From: an uncultured Alkaliphilus sp. | GTDB taxonomy: Bacteria > Bacillota > Clostridia > Peptostreptococcales > Natronincolaceae | Reading direction: 5' to 3' | DNA: 64,000 bases | NCBI GenBank assembly: GCA_938074565.1 | Contig: CALJEQ010000023.1 | Location: forward strand, 62,001 to 126,000 | Part shown: one piece after another, positions 16,653 to 24,221 of the stretch | How the letters are laid out: each line of letters opens with the position of its first letter | How positions within the stretch are numbered: the first letter of the stretch is position 1 | The notes under the pieces: generated by a model | Database searches by the model: none | Seen by the model: the letters and a program-made list of their open reading frames with translations, nothing else | What the model was told of the DNA's origin: nothing | Made by a program: the position numbers and the translations under genes

Positions 16653-18794
16653 ATGACCATAAAACAAAAACTTAGCCTTTTTCATAAAAAAATTACCCAT
16701 AAATTATTAATCTACTTGATTGTAACTTCCTTAGTTCCCATTGTTACCTTAGTTAGCTTTTTAAAGGTATCTATCGAAAAGCAACTTCTTGAATATCGAT
16801 CTAAAGAAATTAAACAATATGAAGAACAGTTTAACTATAACTTATCAAAATATCAAGATTATTTTACATTAATTGCCCTAGACTATGCTTCTTGGGAAGA
16901 TACTTATTATTCCACTTTAACTAAAGATGTAGATTGGCTAAGAGAAAATGTTGTTGAATGGTTGCCTCAGTATTTTAACTTTACATATGTAGGAATTATA
17001 GATAATTCACAAAATGTCTTGCTAGAAAACCTCAATGGATTTTATAATCACTATAACCAAAAATTTATGGATACCTACACTATCATTAATAAGGCTAATT
17101 ATGTTTTTGTTGAAGGTGAAGCCTATATCACGATTATTAAAGATATTACATCTGAAAAAGATTCAGGAAGATCTCCTGGTAAATTAGTTATAGCAGAAAA
17201 GCTAGACAAACAGTTTATAGATGATAATTTATTTATACCTAATCTTTATGTAAATCTTTATACAAAAAACAGTTTAGTTATAGAAGACACTGTTTTGTAT
17301 CCCTATATTAATGAAGAAGTAATAGAAATTAAAGCACCTCTACGCTTTGGAAATCATCTATATCATTTTGTTCCACTTAAAAGTTTAGAAGCTGATATTA
17401 TTGGTTATGGTATTTTAAAAATACCCTATGACTTCTATATCCATGCTTTACAAACTTTGTATAATTCACAGTTATTTACTTATTTATTAGTCATTATCTT
17501 TTTTTCCTTATCTATTTATTTCATGAAAAAACAATTTATTGATCCTATTAATCTTACTAGAAATGTTATTGAACAAATTAGAGCTACAGGAAAACCAATT
17601 CCTATAAATATTAATAGAAGTGATGAAATTGGAGAATTAATTCATTCCTTTAACGAGTTGGCGGTGGAAATTGATCAATACAATCAGGAATTGAAGAGTT
17701 TATCCATCACTGATGAAATTACACAACTTTATAATGCTAGACATCTTAGTAACCTACTGGATATTAAAATACAACAAAACCAACCGTTTATGTTTGTTAT
17801 TCTGGAAATCAATTTTATAAAATCTTATAACAATTTATTTCAAAGAACGCAAACTGACTTAGTCTTGAAGAAAATTGCTTATCTAATTAAAAGAATTAAT
17901 AATCAACATGAAAGTCCTTTAGCTTTTAGAATTGATGGTTCTTCTTTTGCACTAGTATTCGAAAACAAGTTTCTTAATGTAGCCACATCTTGGGTAGAAA
18001 AATTCCAAAAAGAAATCAGTCAAATGGATTTCTATGGAAAATCAAATGTGCCAACAGACTTAATTAATGCTTCTGCTGGAATATCCATATTTCCTGATGA
18101 AGCTAATTCTAAAGACACTTTAATTAAACTAACAGAAAACAAGCTACATAATGCTACACGCTTTCTATCACAACGAATTGGTTATTATTATTCAGTGTTC
18201 CACGATGCCAGTACTAAAGAATCCATCAGTACAATGGAAGATGCCTATTCTTTAGCTAAAGTCCTCTTGTCTGTTATTAATGCCATGGATCAATATACCC
18301 TATGCCACAGTGAAGGTGTTGGTAAATATGCTTTAGAAATAGGTGAAAAGTTAAACCTATCTACTTACGATTTAGAATTATTAAGATATGGTGCTATACT
18401 ACATGATGTTGGTAAAATTGAGTTGGGCAGTGAATTATTAAATAAAGTAGGTAAACTTTCCATAGAAGAAATTACAAAAATTAAAATGCACCCGATATAT
18501 GGTGTTAATATTCTATGTTCTATTCCAACGTTAGAACCGATTCTTCCAACAGTTAAGTATCACCATGAATGGTTCAATGGAACAGGTTATCCCGATGGCT
18601 TAAAGGAGGATGAAATACCTTTATTTGCCCGTATTGTTTCAGTGGCAGATGCCTTCGATTCAATGGTTACAAATAGACCTTATCGAGCTAAATCAAAAAC
18701 TATTGAAGAAGCAGTTTCAGAACTTATTAGATGTAGTGGTACTCAGTTCGATCCTTATATAGTTGAAGTTTTCATTTCTACTATAAACAATTAA
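16653..18794 (+). CDS. membrane HD-GYP c-di-GMP phosphodiesterase with degenerate GGDEF domain
   Basis: 713 residues from the ATG at 16653. An in-frame GTG at 16644 overlaps the GAGAGGTG ribosome site. One transmembrane helix (about 20-40), an extracytoplasmic CHASE4-like sensor domain (to about 265), a second helix (about 270-290) and a HAMP segment come first. A GGDEF-like domain follows, whose signature is replaced by IDGSSF, so cyclase activity is unlikely. The C-terminal HD-GYP domain has LHDVGK and the full HHEWFNGTGYPDGL, consistent with an active phosphodiesterase. The extracellular ligand is unknown. Divergent from the HTH-TPR regulator. Confidence 0.88.
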   Translation: MTIKQKLSLFHKKITHKLLIYLIVTSLVPIVTLVSFLKVSIEKQLLEYRSKEIKQYEEQFNYNLSKYQDYFTLIALDYASWEDTYYSTLTKDVDWLRENVVEWLPQYFNFTYVGIIDNSQNVLLENLNGFYNHYNQKFMDTYTIINKANYVFVEGEAYITIIKDITSEKDSGRSPGKLVIAEKLDKQFIDDNLFIPNLYVNLYTKNSLVIEDTVLYPYINEEVIEIKAPLRFGNHLYHFVPLKSLEADIIGYGILKIPYDFYIHALQTLYNSQLFTYLLVIIFFSLSIYFMKKQFIDPINLTRNVIEQIRATGKPIPININRSDEIGELIHSFNELAVEIDQYNQELKSLSITDEITQLYNARHLSNLLDIKIQQNQPFMFVILEINFIKSYNNLFQRTQTDLVLKKIAYLIKRINNQHESPLAFRIDGSSFALVFENKFLNVATSWVEKFQKEISQMDFYGKSNVPTDLINASAGISIFPDEANSKDTLIKLTENKLHNATRFLSQRIGYYYSVFHDASTKESISTMEDAYSLAKVLLSVINAMDQYTLCHSEGVGKYALEIGEKLNLSTYDLELLRYGAILHDVGKIELGSELLNKVGKLSIEEITKIKMHPIYGVNILCSIPTLEPILPTVKYHHEWFNGTGYPDGLKEDEIPLFARIVSVADAFDSMVTNRPYRAKSKTIEEAVSELIRCSGTQFDPYIVEVFISTINN

Positions 18795-18798
18795 AATA

Positions 18799-18846
18799 AA
18801 AAGTACCCTAAGTAAGTATATATACACTTACAGGGTACTTTTTTTA
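18799..18846. terminator. bidirectional terminator between convergent signalling genes
   Basis: AAAAAGTACCCT pairs with AGGGTACTTTTT (18799-18810 and 18832-18843) around an inner GTAAGTAT...CACTTAC arm. A- and T-runs on both flanks serve the HD-GYP gene and the convergent kinase gene. Confidence 0.88.
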
Positions 18847-18885
18847 TGTTTACTAATTTATTGTTATCTTTATACTAATTTGTAT

Positions 18886-21444
18886 TTATTTAGGAAAATA
18901 CACTGTAAACTCACTTCCTACTCCTTCTTCACTTTCCACTTCTATTCTTCCCTTCAATACTTCTACCAACTTTTTCACTAGAGATAGCCCAATCCCAGTA
19001 CCAATGTTACTTCTACTAAAAGAACCATCTATAATATAAAAACGATCAAATATTTTATCTATTTTTTCTTTGGGTATTCCTACACCGTTATCTTTAACTT
19101 TTATAATAAAATAATTATCATCTTCTAGTAAGAAAAGCCTAACCTCTCCATTCATATCCGTAAACTTGATGGCATTAGTAAGTAAATTTAATAATATGCG
19201 CTCATATTTTTCATAGTCCATTTTTATTATTTCTGTTGAAGTCTGATTAATTATATGCAATTTAATAGACTTCTTCATGGCAGCAGGTTGAAGGGATTCC
19301 AGTAATGTTTCTGAAAAAGAAAAAATAGCTACATCACTGTAATTAATATTTAAATAACCCGCCTCAGCCTTTGTAATGTCTAAAAAGTTATTGACTAGGT
19401 TTAAAAGCCTGTTGGTATTTTTTTCTATCCTGCTCAACATTTTTTCAGTACCACCACTAAATTCCTTTGAATAAATGTCACTATTGAGCATTTGAATTGC
19501 AGAATGCACTACTGCAATTGGAGAACGCAATTCATGGGATATAACAGTAAAATATTCTTCCTTCATTTTTGCTAATGCTTCGGATTCTCTTTTTGCCTTA
19601 ACTTCCTCCGTAACCTCTATTCCTACTGCTGTAATATAAATAATTTCACCTTCATCATTAATTGTTGGAGAATGTACAATTTGATAATGTCTCTCTCCAC
19701 CATTTAAATCACGATATTCTACTATTTTAGGTTCAGTAGTTTTGTTACCTGCCGCTACTTCAATAACATCTGACATAAATTCCTCTGCATACTGCCTAGG
19801 TAAAGTATCTAAGAATGTTTTTCCTATTAATTCATTTTTATTTAGTTTTATACCTAATAACTGTTGAAGAAACAGACTGAATCCTTCATTAATTAGTTCG
19901 AACCTACAGTCCGGATAACTAACTGTTGCCACTGGTATACCCAATCCTTCAATAATACTTTGAATAAACTGTTTTTGTTGTGAGATAAGGTTTTTTTGAC
20001 GCTGTATTTGTGTTACATCACTAAAAGATATAACTACATATTCTAGTTTACCCTCTAAATTTACAACAGGAATTCCACTGAAAGCAATATACTTTGTTTT
20101 TTCTTTAATTTCTAACCTATATAATTTATTTCGTATAGATTTCCCCTGTAATACCTGATTAACAGGGAAGTCCCCATTTGCTAAAGGTGTACCATCCACC
20201 TCCGTTACATTAGCATATTTTAATACCATCCCAACTTTAAACTCACTTGGCATTATTTTATCTTCATATTCAAAAATTTCATTACAACCAGGATTTAGTA
20301 ATACATAGTCCCCTTTATTATTCAATATAGCCACACCATCAGATATGGTGTTAATAATATTTTCAAGTTCTTCTGCTTTCTTCTTATATTTGTTTTTTAT
20401 GTCCCTCACGTATAAATAATCTGTAATGTCTTTTAAAATCCCTATGGCTAAGTTTCTACCTTCATCATCTTTAAAAGGCATTGTATCCATGTGATAGTAC
20501 TCTTTTTTGTTATCTTGAAAATGTATACAGACCTCCGCATTAATTGAACCATGACCATTAAACACCATATTCACGGGGTCTTTTTCCAAAGATAATTTAT
20601 CACCATTAAAATCTGTAATATTGACATTTCTATAAATATCGTTTAAATTTTTTGCCCCTCCACTCTTTAGAAGAAGTTGATTTGCAGGTTGGTTAACCTT
20701 AATAAAGTTTCTATCTTCATCCATAATAAATACCATGTCGCTTACATTATTGAAAATATAATTATTTAAATTAGCTTGAATCTGATATAAGTCATTTTTT
20801 CGATTAATATCTTCTTTTAATTTATGTATTTTTTGATTATATTCTAGGTCAAATATTTCCGCCTCAATATCTAGAATCATTTTCATAAATTTATTTTCTA
20901 AATCTCTATTCTTTGTTTCTTCATTTATTAATAGAGTCATCACATATATTAATTGCTTTTTTATATTAAAAATAGGTAATGCTATAGAAGTCATTTTATG
21001 ATACCTGTTTTGATAGTGTTCACAATTTCTCAGTGTTGAAACCGCTTTATATTTTAAAGCAATGCCAGTAGCAGTTGTACCTCGTTTTTCTATTTGCCAA
21101 AAGCTACCTTCCACTAAACCTAATTCCTTATTTATTTCAGATTGATATGAACTGCTCTTTTTTAACAAAATACCATCATTGTTTACTAAGAATAAAGCTA
21201 ATTTATTGTCTACTAGCTCTTTTTCTATCTTTTTTATAAATTTACAAATAATATTCAAATAAAGTTTATTTTTGTCGATTAATTTACAAAGCAACCCATC
21301 TTCTAAACGATCGTCAGTAAACTTTCCATCATACTGTACGTTATTTTTTTTTGATAAAATCCAACTTTCTTTAATGGTTTTATTCAGTTCATTCACTAAA
21401 ACATCTTCATTTATAAAGCTTTGCCATATAAAATAATTAATCAT
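18886..21444 (-). CDS. multi-PAS sensor histidine kinase with N-terminal GAF-like domain
   Basis: 852 residues from the ATG at 21444; an in-frame GTG at 21453 lies inside the AAAGGTG ribosome site. The N-terminal about 195 residues resemble the GAF-type sensor of AcoR/DhaR regulators (GTTATGIALKYKA). Three or four PAS domains follow (about 240-620). HisKA has the phospho-accepting His in VISHELRSPIAVV, and HATPase_c has NAIKFTD, DNGVGIP and GTGIGLSLVKKLVE. No transmembrane helix is seen, so it is a cytosolic sensor. No response-regulator gene is adjacent: an orphan kinase, possibly feeding Spo0A, which is inference from the many orphan kinases of spore-formers. Confidence 0.88.
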   Translation of the reverse strand: MINYFIWQSFINEDVLVNELNKTIKESWILSKKNNVQYDGKFTDDRLEDGLLCKLIDKNKLYLNIICKFIKKIEKELVDNKLALFLVNNDGILLKKSSSYQSEINKELGLVEGSFWQIEKRGTTATGIALKYKAVSTLRNCEHYQNRYHKMTSIALPIFNIKKQLIYVMTLLINEETKNRDLENKFMKMILDIEAEIFDLEYNQKIHKLKEDINRKNDLYQIQANLNNYIFNNVSDMVFIMDEDRNFIKVNQPANQLLLKSGGAKNLNDIYRNVNITDFNGDKLSLEKDPVNMVFNGHGSINAEVCIHFQDNKKEYYHMDTMPFKDDEGRNLAIGILKDITDYLYVRDIKNKYKKKAEELENIINTISDGVAILNNKGDYVLLNPGCNEIFEYEDKIMPSEFKVGMVLKYANVTEVDGTPLANGDFPVNQVLQGKSIRNKLYRLEIKEKTKYIAFSGIPVVNLEGKLEYVVISFSDVTQIQRQKNLISQQKQFIQSIIEGLGIPVATVSYPDCRFELINEGFSLFLQQLLGIKLNKNELIGKTFLDTLPRQYAEEFMSDVIEVAAGNKTTEPKIVEYRDLNGGERHYQIVHSPTINDEGEIIYITAVGIEVTEEVKAKRESEALAKMKEEYFTVISHELRSPIAVVHSAIQMLNSDIYSKEFSGGTEKMLSRIEKNTNRLLNLVNNFLDITKAEAGYLNINYSDVAIFSFSETLLESLQPAAMKKSIKLHIINQTSTEIIKMDYEKYERILLNLLTNAIKFTDMNGEVRLFLLEDDNYFIIKVKDNGVGIPKEKIDKIFDRFYIIDGSFSRSNIGTGIGLSLVKKLVEVLKGRIEVESEEGVGSEFTVYFPK

Positions 21445-21571
21445 AATATTCACCTTTCGCCCACAAATTGAATTAATATATTAATTCAATTCTTAATGCA
21501 AAATTCCTCTTATTTCGATAAAATTTATTTTTAAATTATTAATTTTGTAATTTCGTGTTAATATTTTGCAT

Positions 21572-21600
21572 AAAAAAAATAAGATGGCAACCCATCTTAT
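21572..21600 (-). terminator. terminator after the 42-codon ORF
   Basis: On the minus strand TAAGATGG/CCATCTTA with a four-base loop is followed by eight T, directly after the stop codon at 21601. Confidence 0.88.
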
Positions 21601-21729
21601 CTACTTCCAAAGTTCTTTTTTTACTTGTCTATTTTCCAATAATATTGTGTATGCTTTTTCTAGTTCTTTAAGTTGACTTAGCTGTTGTGGGTAATCATTT
21701 GTCTTGATTGCTTTTTCTTTTTTAATCAC
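21601..21729 (-). CDS. small hypothetical protein of 42 residues
   Basis: GTG start at 21729 with GGGGG about eight bases upstream, TAG stop at 21601. The product, beginning IKKEKAIKTNDYPQQLSQLK and ending KKELWK, is charged and predicted helical (LKELEKAYTILLENRQ). A strong terminator abuts the stop codon, which argues that it is a real transcription unit. I do not recognise a family; it is not clearly Spo0E-like. No export signal. Confidence 0.5.
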   Translation of the reverse strand: MIKKEKAIKTNDYPQQLSQLKELEKAYTILLENRQVKKELWK

Positions 21730-21850
21730 TTTTATTCCCCCAATACACTAATATTTGCCCTTAAGCTTGTTTATATATTCATGCTTTATGCATAAGTATT
21801 CATGTATTTATTCTACAACGTTTCCCTCCAATAGTCAATAGTTAATCAAT

Positions 21851-21882
21851 AAAAAAACACAGTCTCTTTTCAGACTGTGTTC
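21851..21882 (-). terminator. terminator after the FMN-binding lipoprotein gene
   Basis: AACACAGTCT/AGACTGTGTT stem, followed on the minus strand by seven T. Confidence 0.88.
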
Positions 21883-21898
21883 TCAATAAATTAAGACT

Positions 21899-22264
21899 TT
21901 ACTTTTTAGCTTTTGGTAATGCTTCATTAATTGCCTTAATTAAACCTTCACTTGTTTTTGTAGCTCCAGAAACAGTATCTAACTTATCTGCATTCTGTTT
22001 TTCAAGTAATTGTTCTGTAATACCACTGAATGCTCCGTCAGAAACGCCTTCAGTTTCAGTATGTTCTAATACATTTAAATCTGTTATCTTTCCATCTTCC
22101 ACCACTAATTCAATTTTAATTGTTCCACCAAAACCTTCACCAGAACCTTCAAATTTTCCATTTTCTAAAGCTCCTTGTGTTTGGTCAGCTTTACCACCAC
22201 AGGCAGTTAATGCTAACATTGTTAGACCAATTACACCTACTAAAACCTTTTTCTTTAAAGACAT
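21899..22264 (-). CDS. FMN-binding lipoprotein with one flavinylation site
   Basis: 121 residues from the ATG at 22264, chosen because AAGGAGG sits 7-8 bases upstream; a GTG at 22285 lies before that site. A lipoprotein signal peptide with the lipobox LTAC (Cys about 22) anchors it outside the membrane. One FMN_bind domain follows. DTVSGATKTSEG carries the S/T-G-A-T motif whose threonine receives FMN from ApbE. The acidic, glycine-rich linker is typical. An ApbE and a four-site relative lie within 5 kb. A role as an extracytoplasmic single-electron carrier is inferred from the family. Confidence 0.88.
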   Translation of the reverse strand: MSLKKKVLVGVIGLTMLALTACGGKADQTQGALENGKFEGSGEGFGGTIKIELVVEDGKITDLNVLEHTETEGVSDGAFSGITEQLLEKQNADKLDTVSGATKTSEGLIKAINEALPKAKK

Positions 22265-22337
22265 TTTATTTCCTCCTTCATCCACCTTTTAAGTGTAATA
22301 ATTATTGTGTATATTTTCACACTGTAAAAAGATACCC

Positions 22338-22361
22338 TTTATGTTTAATCTTAAACATAAA
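22338..22361. promoter_or_regulatory. perfect dyad upstream of the FMN lipoprotein gene
   Basis: TTTATGTTTAA-TC-TTAAACATAAA is a perfect 11+11 inverted repeat about 75 bp before the lipoprotein start. It is followed by neither a T-run nor a gene end, so an operator is likelier than a terminator. The binding protein is unknown. Confidence 0.45.
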
Positions 22362-22458
22362 GTTGTAATTAGAATTATAATTATAATTAAAAAATAATTA
22401 AAAAATAATTAATATTTATTATTATAGGTTATTCTTAAATTTTTGTCAATATATGTGA

Positions 22459-22525
22459 TGTATACAGAAATACGTAAAGGTGCTGAATTTTTGTAGTGAC
22501 AAAGAAGATGGAGGTTTTTCATAAT
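22459..22525. repeat. half copy of interspersed palindromic element
   Basis: The sequence from gtatacagaaatacgtaaag to gaggtttttcat matches the right half of the adjacent full element almost base for base (tgctgaatttttgtagtgac versus tgctgtatttttgtagtgac). Only a few bases separate the two, in direct orientation. Confidence 0.8.
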
Positions 22526-22529
22526 GATT

Positions 22530-22654
22530 CAGACTGATCAAAAGACTTCAGATTCGAGGAACTAAAAAATTCAGCGGCTGCAACGTATACGAAAATACGT
22601 AAAGGTGCTGTATTTTTGTAGTGACAAAGAAGATGAAGGTTTTTCATCAGTCTG
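22530..22654. mobile_element. 125-bp palindromic MITE-like element
   Basis: Ends are inverted, CAGACTGAT...ATCAGTCTG. The two halves form one long imperfect palindrome: CAGACTGATCAAAAGACTTC and CAGACTGATGAAAAACCTTC at the tips, ACTAAAAAATTCAGC and ACTACAAAAATACAGC in the middle, and cgtatacgaaaatacg at the centre. It has no coding capacity. Related copies occur at 5168, 22459 and 57085, so it is a dispersed family. Mobilisation by a transposase in trans is inference. Confidence 0.75.
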
Positions 22655-22655
22655 A

Positions 22656-22688
22656 AAGCTCCAATTAATAATTATAATTGGAGCTTTC
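22656..22688. terminator. hairpin after the L,D-transpeptidase gene
   Basis: AAAGCTCCAATTA/TAATTGGAGCTTT is a near-perfect stem. On the minus strand, the direction of the preceding gene, it runs directly into the palindromic element instead of a T-run, as if the element had inserted into or beside the terminator. Confidence 0.6.
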
Positions 22689-22694
22689 CATAAA

Positions 22695-23537
22695 TTATGG
22701 TTCTCTAATATCAAGATATTGCTCTACTGCTAATTGCATATCATTATAACTGTCTACCCCCACAACCCCATCAGCAACTAGGTTGAAATCTGTTTGAAAG
22801 GCGATTACTGCCTCCCTCATCTCCTCATCAAATATTCCATCTATTTCACCCTCATAATAGCCTAATTGTGTTAAATAAGTTTTAACAGCAAATACATCTG
22901 GCCCTGGTTCTATCCCTTCACTTAAAATTCTACCAGTGAAAACATCGCCTATTATTTTAACTGGTGTACCCAGTGGAACGATGTCATACAACTCTTCTAC
23001 GTCTTCATTGAACATCCGAATACATCCATTACTGGCATCTGTTCCTATAGATTCTGGTGCATCAGTTCCATGAATCCCGTATCCACCCCATCTGATACTA
23101 ATCCTCATCCAACGGGTTCCAAAGGGTCCGCCTGGATTTAGTGTCTTTTGTATGATTTTCCAATTTCCCACAGGGGTGGGGGTTGACGGCTTTCCTACTG
23201 CTACAGGATAAGTTTCAATTATTTCAGTAAATTGTTTTAATGTTAGAATTTTATTTTCTAAATCTATTTCTATAGAATACCCTTCTGGTGGTAACGGATA
23301 ATCTGTTTCTGGATCTAATCCTATAGAATTCCACGTGTCTGGTCCCATGATTCCATCTGGACCTAATCCATAATCAGCTTGATATGTTCTAACTGCTTCA
23401 AAAACTTCTTCATCATAGACTTGATCCAAGGGCCCTTCATAATAACCTAATTGTGTTAACCTCTCTTGAACATGCAATACATCAGGCCCCTCCATATAAG
23501 GATCTAATAACCTTAGGTATCTACTGGCTAATATCAT
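22695..23537 (-). CDS. L,D-transpeptidase with two peptidoglycan-binding domains
   Basis: 280 residues from the ATG at 23537, preceded by AAGGAGGGG; an ATG at 23579 lacks a comparable site. A PG_binding_1 domain (about 15-80; LTQLGYYEGPLDQVYDEEV) comes first. A YkuD catalytic domain (about 88-205) has HGTD and SNGCIRM, holding the active His and Cys. A second PG_binding_1 domain closes the protein. The enzyme forms 3-3 cross-links or edits peptidoglycan. No signal peptide is evident, which is common for relatives in spore-formers and may mean spore-cortex use (inference). Confidence 0.88.
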   Translation of the reverse strand: MILASRYLRLLDPYMEGPDVLHVQERLTQLGYYEGPLDQVYDEEVFEAVRTYQADYGLGPDGIMGPDTWNSIGLDPETDYPLPPEGYSIEIDLENKILTLKQFTEIIETYPVAVGKPSTPTPVGNWKIIQKTLNPGGPFGTRWMRISIRWGGYGIHGTDAPESIGTDASNGCIRMFNEDVEELYDIVPLGTPVKIIGDVFTGRILSEGIEPGPDVFAVKTYLTQLGYYEGEIDGIFDEEMREAVIAFQTDFNLVADGVVGVDSYNDMQLAVEQYLDIREP

Positions 23538-23673
23538 ATCACACCCCTCCTTAATACATCTTACGTTGTTATTTTTCAAAAGGTGCAGATGAAAATAAAT
23601 ATTACTGAATGAATATTAAATTTTGTGATATATTATAATAGAAATATTAATATTTTAATGGGGGGAATCGTTA

Positions 23674-24144
23674 TTGTTGAATATTAGATTAGCTAATTCC
23701 ATAGATAAAGAACATTTTATTGAAGAATACTTAACTCGTTATGGTAACGACAAAGACTTAGCATTAAAACACGCCACTGTTTGTATAGAAATTCATCGTT
23801 CGCTTATTCTTCACAATGATGACGAAGTAATTGGAAGCATTACTTGGGCTATTAGAGAAGGGGTTGAGTCTGGTTTGGTGGTGGTTTCTCAAATGTCTAT
23901 AACAAAAGAAACACATCGTGGAAAAGGTTATGGTGGAATGTTAGTTAAGCAGTGTATAAAAGATATTGAAACCTTTTATGGTTTTAAAAGATTCAACCTT
24001 AGACGTATTTTTATTGTCATTAATGAAAATAATCTAGCCGCTAGAAACATATATAAGAAAAATGGGTTTCATGTGCTAACAGAATTAAAAGATCATCGTG
24101 TGACAGGAGAAAAAGACCTAATATACTGTAAAGATTATTTTTAA
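23674..24144 (+). CDS. GNAT family N-acetyltransferase
   Basis: 156 residues. The acetyl-CoA loop is visible in VSQMSITKETHRGKGYGGMLV (R/Q-G-K-G-Y-G), followed by NENNLAARNIYKKNGF, the usual end of the fold. Two consecutive TTG codons (23674 and 23677) follow a run of six G; either may start. The substrate is unknown. It stands alone between the transpeptidase and the flavin protein, divergent from the former. Confidence 0.82.
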   Translation: MLNIRLANSIDKEHFIEEYLTRYGNDKDLALKHATVCIEIHRSLILHNDDEVIGSITWAIREGVESGLVVVSQMSITKETHRGKGYGGMLVKQCIKDIETFYGFKRFNLRRIFIVINENNLAARNIYKKNGFHVLTELKDHRVTGEKDLIYCKDYF

Positions 24145-24152
24145 ATTAATAT

Positions 24153-24197
24153 AAAAAAAAGAACTTCCTATGTTTGAGATAGGAAGTTCTTTTTAAC
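24153..24197. terminator. bidirectional terminator between convergent genes
   Basis: AAAAAGAACTTCCTAT/ATAGGAAGTTCTTTTT with a seven-base loop serves the acetyltransferase gene and the convergent FMN protein gene. Confidence 0.9.
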
Positions 24198-24221
24198 TTT
24201 TTTAACTATTTGACTATTTAA

